From Novosphingobium resinovorum (GTDB taxonomy: Bacteria > Pseudomonadota > Alphaproteobacteria > Sphingomonadales > Sphingomonadaceae), in NCBI RefSeq assembly GCF_001742225.1, contig NZ_CP017076.1, positions 1,472,501 to 1,536,500 of the forward strand: DNA of 64,000 bases, read 5' to 3'. Position 1 is the first letter of the stretch. Every line of letters begins with the position of its first letter. The notes under the pieces were generated by a model. That model had not been told where the DNA came from, searched no databases, and saw only the letters and a list, made by a program, of their open reading frames with translations. The position numbers were made by a program, and so were the translations under genes. Shown piece by piece: positions 35,370 through 45,239 of the stretch.

Positions 35370-37358
35370 ATGCGTGGTGGCCGAATACTCTGGGGCCAGA
35401 TCATTGTCGTATTCACCATTGTCCTGGTGATGGTCTGGACTTCGACACAATGGGTGGCCTTCCGCCTTGGCTTTCAGCCCCAGCTCGGCAATCCATGGTT
35501 CGATGTTGCGGGATGGCCGGTCTATTATCCTCCGGCCTTCTTCTGGTGGTGGTTTTCCTATGACGCCTATGCGCCCGGTATTTTCACCGAAGGCGCGTTC
35601 ATCGCCACGTCCGGGGCGTTGTTCGCTATCGCCGCCGCTTTTTTCATGTCGATCATCCGGGCGCGCGAGGCGCGCAACGTCGCCACCTACGGTTCTGCGC
35701 GATGGGCCGAGGACAAGGAAATCCATGCTGCCGGACTGCTCGGTCCCGATGGCGTGGTCCTTGGCAGGCATAGCAAGGACTATCTCCGGCACGACGGCCC
35801 CGAGCATGTCCTTTGTTTCGCGCCCACCCGATCAGGCAAAGGCGTCGGTCTCGTTGTGCCGACGCTGCTGACCTGGCCGGGAAGTTGCATCGTGCACGAC
35901 ATCAAGGGTGAGAACTGGAATCTGACGGCCGGCTTCCGGTCCCATCACGGCCGCGTCCTGCTGTTCGATCCGACCAATGTGCATTCCGCAGCTTACAACC
36001 CGCTGCTGGAAGTCCGTCAGGGGGAGTGGGAAGTCCGCGATGTCCAGAACATCGCGGATATTCTGGTCGATCCCGAGGGCAGTCTCGACAAGCGCAACCA
36101 TTGGGAAAAGACCAGCCATTCGCTACTGGTCGGCGCCATCCTGCATGTTCTCTATGCCGAGAAGGACAAGACGCTGGCGGGGGTCGCGAGCTTTCTGTCC
36201 GATCCGCGCCGTCCGGTCGAGGCGACCTTGCGCGCCATGATGGACACGCCGCATCTGGGCGAAGCCGGTGTGCATCCCGTCATCGCCTCATCGGCACGCG
36301 AACTGCTTAACAAGTCCGAGAACGAACGCTCCGGCGTGCTGTCCACGGCGATGTCCTTTCTCGGTCTCTACCGAGATCCGGTCGTGGCCCGCGTGACGGC
36401 CCGCTGCGACTGGCGCATTGCTGATCTGGTCGGAGCAAAAGAACCGGTCAGCCTCTACCTCGTCGTACCGCCCTCGGACATCAACCGGACCAAGCCGCTG
36501 ATCCGTCTGATCCTCAATCAGGTCGGGCGGCGGCTGACCGAGGAACTGGAAACCACCGGAAAACGCCATCGTCTCCTGTTGATGCTGGACGAGTTCCCCG
36601 CGCTCGGGCGGCTTGATTTCTTTGAATCGGCGCTCGCCTTCATGGCCGGCTACGGCCTCAAAGCGTTCCTGATCGCGCAGTCGCTCAACCAGATCGAGCG
36701 CGCCTATGGGCAGAACAACGCCATTCTCGACAACTGCCATGTGCGTGTCGCCTTTGCTGCCAACGATGAACGCACCGCCAAGCGGATTAGCGACGCGCTC
36801 GGCACGGCGACAGAAATGCGCGATTCCACCAACTATGCCGGTCATCGCCTCGCGCCCTGGCTCGGGCATCTCATGGTTTCGCGGCAGGAAACAGCGCGGC
36901 CGCTCCTGACACCGGGCGAGATCATGCAGCTTCCGCCAACCGACGAGATCGTCATGGTAGCGGGTGTGCCGCCCATCCGCGCCGCCAAGGCGCGCTACTA
37001 TGCCGATGCGCGGCTTCAGGAACGGGTGCTGCCGCCGCCCGATCTGCGCAAGCCGTCGGTGAAGATGGCAACATCGGCGCCAGACGACTGGACGAGCCGT
37101 GTTGTTGCGGCCGCGGCCGGCCACGGCCCCACGTCGAACACGTCCGACGACGATCCTGCCAATGCCGGTATCCGTCGTGAGCCGGAGCTTCCCGAGCATG
37201 AGGAAATCATCCCGCCGCCACCGCCGCCATCGCAGGAGTTCGATTTTCTCGATGATGAGCCCGACGTCGATGCCGCCAAAGCCCGTGCCATGCGTCAGCG
37301 GATGCGCATGGTCGCGCGGCAGGCGTCACTCGACCCAAATGACGGCATCGAGCTTTGA
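35370..37358 (+). CDS. traG: TraG/VirD4 coupling protein
   Basis: A 662-residue ATPase linking relaxosome to the channel. Two N-terminal membrane segments (ILWGQIIVVFTIVLVMVWT and FIATSGALFAIAAAFFMSI), Walker A APTRSGKGVGLV (Lys157), HDIKGENW, and a Walker B LLLMLDEFPALGR. The C-terminus (last 90 residues) is acidic and proline-rich, with PPPPPPSQEFDF, a typical substrate-recognition tail. Start at 35370 with GGAG ahead is preferred over TTG at 35352. Confidence 0.93.
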   Translation: MRGGRILWGQIIVVFTIVLVMVWTSTQWVAFRLGFQPQLGNPWFDVAGWPVYYPPAFFWWWFSYDAYAPGIFTEGAFIATSGALFAIAAAFFMSIIRAREARNVATYGSARWAEDKEIHAAGLLGPDGVVLGRHSKDYLRHDGPEHVLCFAPTRSGKGVGLVVPTLLTWPGSCIVHDIKGENWNLTAGFRSHHGRVLLFDPTNVHSAAYNPLLEVRQGEWEVRDVQNIADILVDPEGSLDKRNHWEKTSHSLLVGAILHVLYAEKDKTLAGVASFLSDPRRPVEATLRAMMDTPHLGEAGVHPVIASSARELLNKSENERSGVLSTAMSFLGLYRDPVVARVTARCDWRIADLVGAKEPVSLYLVVPPSDINRTKPLIRLILNQVGRRLTEELETTGKRHRLLLMLDEFPALGRLDFFESALAFMAGYGLKAFLIAQSLNQIERAYGQNNAILDNCHVRVAFAANDERTAKRISDALGTATEMRDSTNYAGHRLAPWLGHLMVSRQETARPLLTPGEIMQLPPTDEIVMVAGVPPIRAAKARYYADARLQERVLPPPDLRKPSVKMATSAPDDWTSRVVAAAAGHGPTSNTSDDDPANAGIRREPELPEHEEIIPPPPPPSQEFDFLDDEPDVDAAKARAMRQRMRMVARQASLDPNDGIEL

Positions 37359-37372
37359 GAAGGAAGACAGGC

Positions 37373-37834
37373 ATGACGAGTCGCACCCGCATGAATGTCT
37401 ACTTCTCCCCGGATCTGCTGAAGCAGGTCGAGGGTCTGGCGCTGCGTCGCAATGTTTCAAAATCCGCAGTGATCGAGGCTGCGGTAGCATCCTTCCTGTC
37501 CGGTGACACGACCGAACGGCTGGAAGCCGCAATGTCGCGACGCCTGGATAAGCTTGGCCGCCAGTTCGATATGCTGGACGAAGATGTCGCCATCCTCGGC
37601 GAGACGCTTTCGCTGTTCGTACAATTCTGGCTCACCATGACGCCGCCGCTGTCAGATAGCGCGAAACAATCGGCGCGCATCAAGGGCAACGAGCGCTTCG
37701 AAGGCTTCATGCAGACGCTGGGCAAGCGCCTGGCTTCCGGCGACAGGTTCCTGAAAGAGTTGTCGCGGGATATGGATTCGCTTCACGATCTTTCGTCACA
37801 AGGCCAGTCCGAAGCGGATGGAAACCAGCTCTGA
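37373..37834 (+). CDS. CopG-like RHH protein of the transfer operon
   Basis: A 153-residue protein. N-terminal RHH: RMNVYFSPDLLKQVEGLALRRNVSKSAVIEAAVASFL. The C-terminal part is helical with a short hydrophobic stretch (LSLFVQFWLTMTPPL). Commonly found between traG and trbB in such elements. May repress the tra/trb genes or belong to the relaxosome. Confidence 0.85.
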   Translation: MTSRTRMNVYFSPDLLKQVEGLALRRNVSKSAVIEAAVASFLSGDTTERLEAAMSRRLDKLGRQFDMLDEDVAILGETLSLFVQFWLTMTPPLSDSAKQSARIKGNERFEGFMQTLGKRLASGDRFLKELSRDMDSLHDLSSQGQSEADGNQL

Positions 37835-37928
37835 ACTTTCGATCCATCCTATTTACCGCCCTGCGCCGCCGATGCCCGCACACGCGTAAACATCTGTTGA
37901 AACGGCCCTAAATCAGGTTCTTTTAATC

Positions 37929-37953
37929 GACCCCAATCCGGGGTCCGTCTTTT
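37929..37953 (+). terminator. Weak terminator before trbB
   Basis: Stem GACCCC (37929-37934) with GGGGTC (37940-37945), five-base loop, then CGTCTTTT. It separates the CopG gene from the trb operon by 13 bases, so the trb genes need read-through or a promoter in the preceding 90 bases. Confidence 0.5.
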
Positions 37954-37965
37954 GCGCGTCCCGCC

Positions 37966-38973
37966 ATGAATGGGGCCGCCATGACCGCATCACATCAGAA
38001 ACCCGAGACGATTGCGCGTGGTGCGCGGATGCTGCGCACCGCGCTCGGTGCATCGATTGCCCGGTTTCTGGAAGATCCAGCTGTGGTCGAGGTGATGCTG
38101 AATCCCGATGGCCGCATCTGGGTGGATCGGCTCTCCGAAGGGCTGGCCGATACGGGGGAGAGGCTGTCGGCTGCCGATGGCGAGCGGATCGTCAGGCTGG
38201 TCGCCCATCATGTCGGCGCCGAGGTTCATGCCCGCAATCCGCGTGTGTCGGCTGAACTGCCCGAGACCGGAGAGCGCTTCGAAGGGTTGCTGCCGCCTGT
38301 CGTCACGGCGCCGACCTTTGCCATCCGCAAGCCTGCCGTCGCGGTGTTCACGCTCGACGACTATGTAAACGCTGGGATCATGACCAGTGCTCAGGCCGAG
38401 GTGCTGCGCCTGAACGTCGCTACGCGCGCCAATATCCTTGTCGCGGGCGGCACCTCGACCGGAAAAACCACGCTGACCAACGCGCTGCTGGCAGAAGTCG
38501 CCAAGACTTCGGACCGCGTCGTGATCATTGAAGACACGCGCGAACTGCAATGCGCCGCGCCCAATCTGGTCGCGATGCGCACCAAGGATGGCGTGGCGAC
38601 CCTCTCCGACCTGGTGCGTTCGTCGCTGCGCCTGCGCCCGGATCGCATCCCGGTCGGCGAGGTGCGCGGGTCCGAAGCTCTCGACCTCCTTAAAGCCTGG
38701 GGCACCGGCCATCCGGGCGGGATCGGCACCATCCATGCCGGTTCCGGCATTGGCGCGCTGCGACGCCTCGAACAGCTCATCCAGGAAGCCGTCATCACCG
38801 TCCCGCGCGCCCTGATTGCCGAGACAATCGACCTCGTCGCCGTTCTTGCTGGACGCGGCTCTTCCCGCCGGCTGGTTGAACTCGCCCGCGTCGATGGGCT
38901 GGGGCCGGACGGCGATTACGCCATCACGCATCCCATCACTTTGGCAACCACCCCGAAAGGAAACCCTTCATGA
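37966..38973 (+). CDS. trbB: TrbB, VirB11-type secretion ATPase
   Basis: A 335-residue hexameric traffic ATPase. Walker [12 protein letters not shown] (Lys167), Asp box [12 protein letters not shown] and [15 protein letters not shown] (Walker B region), then [13 protein letters not shown] (His box). Drives pilus biogenesis from the inner membrane cytoplasmic face. First of the trb operon; start could also be the ATG at 37981. Confidence 0.95.
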   Translation: MNGAAMTASHQKPETIARGARMLRTALGASIARFLEDPAVVEVMLNPDGRIWVDRLSEGLADTGERLSAADGERIVRLVAHHVGAEVHARNPRVSAELPETGERFEGLLPPVVTAPTFAIRKPAVAVFTLDDYVNAGIMTSAQAEVLRLNVATRANILVAGGTSTGKTTLTNALLAEVAKTSDRVVIIEDTRELQCAAPNLVAMRTKDGVATLSDLVRSSLRLRPDRIPVGEVRGSEALDLLKAWGTGHPGGIGTIHAGSGIGALRRLEQLIQEAVITVPRALIAETIDLVAVLAGRGSSRRLVELARVDGLGPDGDYAITHPITLATTPKGNPS

Positions 38974-39302
38974 TCCGCACGATTTCACGCGGCTGCCGCA
39001 TCATGGCAACCGCCGCTGCCACTGTTTCCATCAACCTGATGCTGGCACCCGCCGCGCACGCCTCCGGCTCGTCGATGCCCTGGGAAGCCCCGCTTCAATC
39101 AATTCTCCAGTCGATCGAGGGTCCTGTCGCCAAGATCATCGCCGTCATCGTCATCATCGCCACCGGCCTGGCGCTGGCCTTCGGCGATACCTCCGGCGGC
39201 TTCCGCCGCCTGATCCAGATCGTCTTCGGCCTGTCCATCGCCTTCGCCGCGTCGAGCTTCTTCCTGTCGTTCTTCTCGTTCGGCGGCGGGGCGCTCATCT
39301 GA
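38970..39302 (+). CDS. trbC: TrbC, prepilin
   Basis: A 110-residue pilin precursor: long signal sequence (MATAAATVSINLMLAPAAHA-SGS), then two hydrophobic segments (IIAVIVIIATGLALAFG and IVFGLSIAFAASSFFLSFF). ATGA overlap with trbB, TGATG with trbD. Maturation by TraF is expected. Confidence 0.92.
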   Translation: MIRTISRGCRIMATAAATVSINLMLAPAAHASGSSMPWEAPLQSILQSIEGPVAKIIAVIVIIATGLALAFGDTSGGFRRLIQIVFGLSIAFAASSFFLSFFSFGGGALI

Positions 39303-39583
39303 TGGCGGGCGGGTTTGAACAGCTCGATGCGGTGCCGGGCTTCTCCATCCCGGTTCACCGGGCGCTGACCGAGCATATCCTGCTCGGCGGCGCACCGCGT
39401 TCGATTGCCATCGTCAACGGCACGCTGGCCGGCGCCGTCGGCCTCGGCCTTCGTCTCTGGCTGGTTGGCATCGCCATCTGGGCGGTCGGTCATTTCCTCG
39501 CGGTATGGGCTGCCAAACGCGATCCGCTTTTTGTCGAGGTGGGCCGTAGGCATCTGCGCATACCCGGTCATCTGTCGGTGTGA
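39302..39583 (+). CDS. trbD: TrbD
   Basis: A 93-residue VirB3-like inner membrane protein: PGFSIPVHRALTEHILLGGAPRS, then hydrophobic AIVNGTLAGAVGLGLRLWLVGIAIWAVGHFL and the C-terminal RDPLFVEVGRRHLRIP. It overlaps trbC by one base at its start. Confidence 0.93.
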   Translation: MAGGFEQLDAVPGFSIPVHRALTEHILLGGAPRSIAIVNGTLAGAVGLGLRLWLVGIAIWAVGHFLAVWAAKRDPLFVEVGRRHLRIPGHLSV

Positions 39584-39593
39584 GGGCGCAGCC

Positions 39594-42101
39594 ATGATGA
39601 ACCTCACCGAATATCGCCGTACCGCTACCCGCCTCGCGGATTTCCTGCCCTGGGCCGCGCTGGTTGGCTCGGGCGTCGTGCTGAACAAGGACGGCAGTTT
39701 CCAGAGGACTGCAAAGTTTCGCGGGCCGGATCTGGATTCCGCTGTTGCCGCCGAACTGGTCGCGGTCGCCGGGCGTATCAACAACGCCGTGCGCCGGCTC
39801 GGCTCCGGCTGGTCGATCTTTGTTGAGGCACAACGAAGCGAAGCCTCGACCTATCCCGGCAGCCAATTTCCTGATCCGGCCTCCGCTCTGGTCGATGCCG
39901 AGCGCAAAGCTGCCTTCGAGGAAGCGGGCACGCATTTCGTGTCACGCTACTTCCTGACCTTCCTCTGGCTGCCACCCGCCGAAGATGCAGCTCGCGCCGA
40001 GACCTGGCTCTACGAGGGCCGTGAGCAATCCGGCGTCAATCCATGGGAGCTGATGCGCGGCTTCATCGACCGCACCGACCGCGTGCTGGCGCTGCTCGAC
40101 GGCTTCATGCCCGAATGCCACTGGATCGATGACGCGGGCACGCTGACCTATCTCCATTCCACGATTTCCACGAACCGCCATCGTGTCCGCGTGCCCGAAG
40201 TGCCCATGCACCTCGATGCGCTGCTGGCCGATCAGCCGCTGACTGGCGGGTTGGAACCGCGCCTTGGTGACAAGCATCTGCGCGTCCTGACCATTATCGG
40301 CTTTCCGACAGCGACCACGCCCGGCCTGCTCGACGAGATGAACCGGCTCGCGTTCCCGTATCGCTGGTCCACCCGCGCCATCCTGATGGACAAGACGGAC
40401 GCGACGAAACTCCTCACCAAAATCCGCCGTCAATGGTTCGCCAAGAGAAAATCCATCGCCGCGATACTCAAGGAGGTGATGACCAACGAGCAATCGGCGC
40501 TGGTGGACACCGATGCGTCCAACAAGGCACTCGATGCCGACATGGCCTTGCAGGAGCTGGGCGCTGACGTCGCCGGCATGGCCTATGTCACAGCAACCGT
40601 CACCGTCTGGGACGCCGATCCCCGTATCGCCGACGAGAAGCTCCGTCTGGTCGAGAAGATCATTCAGGGCCGTGACTTCACGGCCATGTCGGAAACCGTC
40701 AATGCCGTCGATGCCTGGCTAGGCTCGATCCCCGGACATGCCTACGCCAATGTCCGGCAGCCGCCGGTCTCGACGCTCAACCTCGCCCACATGATCCCTC
40801 TATCGGCCGTGTGGGCGGGGCCGGAACGGAACGAACATCTCGGAGCGCCCCCCTTGCTATACGGCAAGACCGAAGGTTCGACTCCGTTCCGGCTTTCCCT
40901 TCATGTCGGCGACGTGGGCCATACCCTCGTCGTCGGCCCGACCGGCGCGGGCAAGTCCGTGCTGCTGGCGCTGATGGCGTTGCAATTTCGCCGCTATGAT
41001 CGCAGCCAGATTTTCGCTTTCGATTTCGGGGGATCGATCCGGGCATCCGCGCTCGCCATGGGTGGCGACTGGCATGATCTCGGCGGTGGGCTGACCGAGG
41101 GATCGGAGGTTTCCGTTTCCCTGCAACCGCTGGCGCGGATCGATGATGCCTATGAGCGGTCATGGGCCGCTGACTGGATCGCCGCGATCCTGATGCGTGA
41201 AGGCATGACCATCACGCCGGAGGTGAAGGAGCACATCTGGACGGCGCTGACATCGCTGGCATCCGCCCCGGCGGGGGAACGGACCATCACCGGCCTTGCC
41301 GTGCTGCTGCAATCCAACGATCTGAAACAGGCGTTGCGCCCTTACTGCATTGGCGGCGCCTATGGCCGGTTGCTCGACGCCGAGGCCGAACATCTCGGAT
41401 CAGCCGATGTACAGGCCTTCGAGATCGAGGGGCTGGTCGGCACTGGGGCTGCGCCTGCCGTCCTGTCCTATCTGTTTCATCGGATCGGCGACCGGCTCGA
41501 CGGTCGGCCAACCCTGCTCATCATCGACGAAGGCTGGCTGGCGCTCGATGATAAGGGGTTCGCCAATCAACTCCGCGAATGGCTGAAGACACTCAGGAAG
41601 AAGAACGCTTCCGTCATCTTCGCCACGCAGTCGCTCTCGGACATTGACGGCAGCAATATCGCGCCCGCCATCATCGAAAGCTGCCCGACGCGGCTGCTTC
41701 TTCCGAATGAACGCGCCATCGAGCCGCAGATCACGGCAATCTACCGCCGCTTCGGCCTCAATGACCGGCAAATCGAGATCCTCGCGCGGGCCACGCCCAA
41801 GCGGGACTACTACTGCCAATCGCGGCGCGGCAATCGCCTGTTCGAGCTTGGCCTTAGCGAAGTCGGTCTCGCGCTCTGCGCCGCATCATCCAAATCCGAT
41901 CAGACCCGTATCGCCGAACTCGTCGCCGAGCATGGGCAGGACGGTTTTCTCGCGGCCTGGCTGCGCGATCGCGGCGTCGAATGGGCCGTCGATCTGATCC
42001 CGAACCTCACCAATCTTGTCGAACGGACAGAGCCCGCTCGGCCGGTCGCGCCAGATCAAATCCATCCAGATGACAGCCAAGAAAAGGAGACCCTGCCATG
42101 A
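39594..42101 (+). CDS. trbE: TrbE, VirB4-type ATPase
   Basis: An 835-residue ATPase that energises pilus assembly and substrate transport. N-terminal CagE/VirB4 part (LADFLPWAALVGSGVVLNKDGSF), Walker A VGPTGAGKSVLLALM (Lys454), FDFGGSIRASALAMGG and LLIIDEGWLALDDKGF (Walker B), ATQSLSDI. Two ATG codons in tandem at 39594 and 39597. ATGA overlap with trbJ. Confidence 0.95.
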   Translation: MMNLTEYRRTATRLADFLPWAALVGSGVVLNKDGSFQRTAKFRGPDLDSAVAAELVAVAGRINNAVRRLGSGWSIFVEAQRSEASTYPGSQFPDPASALVDAERKAAFEEAGTHFVSRYFLTFLWLPPAEDAARAETWLYEGREQSGVNPWELMRGFIDRTDRVLALLDGFMPECHWIDDAGTLTYLHSTISTNRHRVRVPEVPMHLDALLADQPLTGGLEPRLGDKHLRVLTIIGFPTATTPGLLDEMNRLAFPYRWSTRAILMDKTDATKLLTKIRRQWFAKRKSIAAILKEVMTNEQSALVDTDASNKALDADMALQELGADVAGMAYVTATVTVWDADPRIADEKLRLVEKIIQGRDFTAMSETVNAVDAWLGSIPGHAYANVRQPPVSTLNLAHMIPLSAVWAGPERNEHLGAPPLLYGKTEGSTPFRLSLHVGDVGHTLVVGPTGAGKSVLLALMALQFRRYDRSQIFAFDFGGSIRASALAMGGDWHDLGGGLTEGSEVSVSLQPLARIDDAYERSWAADWIAAILMREGMTITPEVKEHIWTALTSLASAPAGERTITGLAVLLQSNDLKQALRPYCIGGAYGRLLDAEAEHLGSADVQAFEIEGLVGTGAAPAVLSYLFHRIGDRLDGRPTLLIIDEGWLALDDKGFANQLREWLKTLRKKNASVIFATQSLSDIDGSNIAPAIIESCPTRLLLPNERAIEPQITAIYRRFGLNDRQIEILARATPKRDYYCQSRRGNRLFELGLSEVGLALCAASSKSDQTRIAELVAEHGQDGFLAAWLRDRGVEWAVDLIPNLTNLVERTEPARPVAPDQIHPDDSQEKETLP

Positions 42102-42880
42102 TCCGTATCCCCGTTTCCCGATATGTCAGTGCATCCGTGCTGGCGCTGACGCTCGCCATGCCTGTTGCACTGTCGCCCATGCTGACAAGCCCCGCTCACG
42201 CTTTTGGCTTCGGCCGCATCGTCTATGATCCGACCAACTATGCGCAGAACCTTCTGACTGCCGCACGCACGCTGGAGCAGATCAACCACCAGATCACCTC
42301 GCTTCAGAATGAAGCGCAGATGCTCATCAATCAGGCGAAGAATCTCGCCAGTCTGCCATATTCCTCGCTCCAGACTTTGCAGCAGAATGTCCAGCGCACG
42401 CAGCAGCTTCTGGCCCAGGCGCAGAACATTGCCTTCGACGTGCAGAACGTCGATCAAATGTTCCACCAGAAATACGGCAAGGTTTCGCTGTCCGCGACCG
42501 ACGCCCAGCTCGTCGCCGATGCGCGGTCCCGTTGGCAGAATACGGTCGGCGGCTTGCAGGACGCCATGCGCGTGCAGGCCGGTGTCGTTGGCAATATCGA
42601 CACCAATCGCGCTGAAATGTCCGCCCTTGTCGGGCAGAGCCAGAACGCCACCGGCGCGTTGCAGGCGACACAGGCGGGCAATCAGCTTCTCGCGCTCCAG
42701 TCGCAGCAGCTTTCCGACCTGATCGCGCTGATGTCCGCCAATGGTCGCTCCGAAGCCCTGATCGAAGCCGAGCGTGCCACCGCCGCCGAACAAGGCCGCA
42801 TCCAGCGCGAGCGCTTTCTGACGCCGGGATCGGGCTATCAGCCCGGCAATGCCCGGATGTTCGGCAACGGCAACAACTGA
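42098..42880 (+). CDS. trbJ: TrbJ
   Basis: A 260-residue VirB5-like protein with signal peptide (SVLALTLAMPVALSPMLTSPAHA). The rest is helical and glutamine/asparagine-rich (LEQINHQITSLQNEAQMLINQAKNL; coiled-coil). It is exported and sits at the pilus tip or periplasm, and may serve in adhesion or surface exclusion. Confidence 0.92.
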   Translation: MIRIPVSRYVSASVLALTLAMPVALSPMLTSPAHAFGFGRIVYDPTNYAQNLLTAARTLEQINHQITSLQNEAQMLINQAKNLASLPYSSLQTLQQNVQRTQQLLAQAQNIAFDVQNVDQMFHQKYGKVSLSATDAQLVADARSRWQNTVGGLQDAMRVQAGVVGNIDTNRAEMSALVGQSQNATGALQATQAGNQLLALQSQQLSDLIALMSANGRSEALIEAERATAAEQGRIQRERFLTPGSGYQPGNARMFGNGNN

Positions 42881-42900
42881 CCGGACAGGAGGGGCGCGAC

Positions 42901-43188
42901 ATGGACGGCAAGATGCTGGCCCGGCTGGGCGCGATCATATTCGTGGCCATCGCCATCACCGCGACGGTGATCGAAATGACACGCGAGGACGAACCAGCCC
43001 AGCCCCGTCCGGCCCCGGCGCTTCAGGCGCCTGCCGATCCACTGCGCCAGAGCCTGCGCCACTGCCAGCAACTTGGCGAGGCAGCCGTGAACGATCCCGG
43101 CTGCCTCGCCATCTGGGCCGAGAACCGCGACCGTTTCCTCGGCCGGACGCCGGTGCCCGCCGCCCCGCATCAGAACGGGGGGCAGTGA
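42901..43188 (+). CDS. trbK: TrbK-alt, putative entry-exclusion protein
   Basis: A 95-residue protein with an N-terminal membrane anchor (LARLGAIIFVAIAITATVIEM), a proline/alanine stretch and a Cys pair (LRHCQQLGEAAVNDPGCLAIWAENRDRFLG), the pattern of the alternative TrbK found in alphaproteobacterial elements. No lipobox. It should block redundant transfer into cells that already hold the element. Confidence 0.82.
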   Translation: MDGKMLARLGAIIFVAIAITATVIEMTREDEPAQPRPAPALQAPADPLRQSLRHCQQLGEAAVNDPGCLAIWAENRDRFLGRTPVPAAPHQNGGQ

Positions 43189-43191
43189 ACC

Positions 43192-44553
43192 ATGGGCGGC
43201 ACCGGCGTCATCGACAATTTCCTGGGCGTCTTCACCAGCTATATCGACAGCGGCTTCGGCCTGCTTGGCGGCGAGGTCGCCTTCATCGCCACCACGCTAA
43301 TCGTCATCGACGTGACGCTGGCCGCACTCTTCTGGTCCTGGGGTACGGATGACGACATCATCGCACGCCTCGTCAAGAAGACGCTTTTTGTCGGTGTCTT
43401 CGCATACCTGATCGGCAACTGGAACAATCTCGCCCAGATCATCTTCGACAGCTTCGCTGGTCTTGGCCTGAAAGGTTCGGGCACTAGCTTTTCCGCCGCC
43501 GATCTGCTGCGGCCCGGCAAGGTGGCGCAGACTGGCCTCGATGCCGGTCGCCCGCTGCTCGAATCCATCTCGGACATGATGGGTTATTGGTCGTTTTTCG
43601 AGAACTTCATCCAGATCGCTTGCCTGATGTTCGCCTGGGCGCTGGTACTGCTGGCCTTCTTCATTCTCGCCGTGCAGCTCTTCGTCACGCTGATCGAGTT
43701 CAAGCTGACCACGCTGGCGGGCTTTGTCCTTATTCCCTTCGGCCTCTTCGGCAAGACCGCCTTCATGGCCGAGCGCGTTCTTGGCAATGTCGTCTCCTCC
43801 GGCATCAAGGTGCTGGTGCTCGCCGTCATCATCGGCATCGGCTCGACATTGTTCTCGCAGTTTACGGCCGGTTTCGGCGGCGTGACGCCGACCATCGACG
43901 ACGCCATGGCGATCGTGCTGGCCGCACTTTCCCTTCTCGGCCTCGGCATCTTCGGTCCCGGCATCGCTTCCGGTCTGGTTTCTGGCGGCCCGCAGCTTGG
44001 CGCAGGTGCAGCAGTTGGAACCGGTCTCGCCGCTGGCGGCATGATGCTTGCTGGCGGCGCTGCCGCAGGCATGGCCGCGAAGGGAGGGGCAGCGGCGCTG
44101 TCGGGTGGATCTGCTGCCGTCCGTGGCGGTGCTGCTGCCGCAGGGGCGGCGAGCGCCGCCTATAGTGTCGGATCGCTCGGCCAGTCAGGGGCTGCCGGTG
44201 TTGCCTCCGGCCTCGGCGGTGTTGCCCGCGCGGCAGGCTCCGCCGCCGCATCGCCCCTGAAACGGACGGCCTCGAAAGCAGCGGAAAACGTCAAATCCAG
44301 CTTCTCCGATGGCGCGCGCGCCGGGCTCGGCGTCACCGGTGGATCGTCCTCGCAGGGAACCATTGGTGGTGCGAGCGTGGCCGGTGCCGCACCCGCCTCC
44401 GCACCGGCGGGTGGACCGCCTGCATGGGCGCAGCAGATGCACCGCCGCCAGGCGCTCAATCACGGCACGACCATGGCCGCCCATGCCGTCCGCTCCGGTG
44501 ACAGCCACGGCGGCGGCTCTTCCGTCAACATTTCCGAAAGTGACCGCTCATGA
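43192..44553 (+). CDS. trbL: TrbL
   Basis: A 453-residue VirB6-like polytopic inner membrane protein: membrane segments such as VAFIATTLIVIDVTLAALFWSW, LFVGVFAYLIGNW, CLMFAWALVLLAFFILAVQLFV, VLVLAVIIGIGSTLF and an Ala/Gly/Ser-rich cytoplasmic C-terminus (about 270-453). Three bases after trbK-alt and overlapping trbF by four. It forms part of the translocation channel. Confidence 0.94.
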   Translation: MGGTGVIDNFLGVFTSYIDSGFGLLGGEVAFIATTLIVIDVTLAALFWSWGTDDDIIARLVKKTLFVGVFAYLIGNWNNLAQIIFDSFAGLGLKGSGTSFSAADLLRPGKVAQTGLDAGRPLLESISDMMGYWSFFENFIQIACLMFAWALVLLAFFILAVQLFVTLIEFKLTTLAGFVLIPFGLFGKTAFMAERVLGNVVSSGIKVLVLAVIIGIGSTLFSQFTAGFGGVTPTIDDAMAIVLAALSLLGLGIFGPGIASGLVSGGPQLGAGAAVGTGLAAGGMMLAGGAAAGMAAKGGAAALSGGSAAVRGGAAAAGAASAAYSVGSLGQSGAAGVASGLGGVARAAGSAAASPLKRTASKAAENVKSSFSDGARAGLGVTGGSSSQGTIGGASVAGAAPASAPAGGPPAWAQQMHRRQALNHGTTMAAHAVRSGDSHGGGSSVNISESDRS

Positions 44554-45239
44554 ACATCATCAGACGTCCAGCGACCCATTACGGCAAATCGCCCGAACCC
44601 GAGACGCCTTACCAGAAAGCCGCGCAAGTATGGGACGAGCGTATTGGCACGGCTCGCGCGCAGGCCAAGAACTGGCGCTATATGGCCTTCGGCTCGCTGA
44701 TCCTCTCGGCGGGCTTCGCTGCCGCGCTCGTTCTGCAATCGGCGCGAGGGACCGTCGTGCCCTGGGTGGTGCAGGTCGATAATCTCGGCCAGGCCCAGAC
44801 CGTCGCCTCAGCCACGGCCGATTACCGTCCGACCGATCCGCAGATCGCCTTCCATCTTGGCCGCTTCATCGAGCAGACGCGCTCGATCCCGGCGGACGCC
44901 ATCATCGTGCGCCAGAACTGGCTGCGCGCCTATGAGTTCACCACGGATAGGGGAGCGGCCGCGCTCAACGACTATGCCCGCGCCAACGATCCGTTCACCC
45001 GTGTCGGCCGCCAGCAGATCGCAGTCGAGGTTTCCAGCGTCATACGCGCCTCGAACGACAGCTTCCGCGTTGCCTGGACCGAGCGTCACTATGAGAACGG
45101 GCAGCTTTCCAGGACCGAGCGCTGGACCGCGATCCTGACCATCGTGATCCAGACGCCGCGCGATGCCGAGCGTCTGCGCGCCAATCCGCTCGGCATCTAC
45201 GTCAATGCAATTTCATGGTCGCGGGAGATGAGCCAATGA
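44550..45239 (+). CDS. trbF: TrbF
   Basis: A 229-residue VirB8-like protein. One membrane segment near residues 45-65 (YMAFGSLILSAGFAAALVLQ), then the NTF2-like periplasmic domain (VVPWVVQVDNLGQAQ ... NGQLSRTERWTAILTIVIQTP). It nucleates the inner membrane complex. ATGA overlaps on both sides. Confidence 0.95.
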   Translation: MNIIRRPATHYGKSPEPETPYQKAAQVWDERIGTARAQAKNWRYMAFGSLILSAGFAAALVLQSARGTVVPWVVQVDNLGQAQTVASATADYRPTDPQIAFHLGRFIEQTRSIPADAIIVRQNWLRAYEFTTDRGAAALNDYARANDPFTRVGRQQIAVEVSSVIRASNDSFRVAWTERHYENGQLSRTERWTAILTIVIQTPRDAERLRANPLGIYVNAISWSREMSQ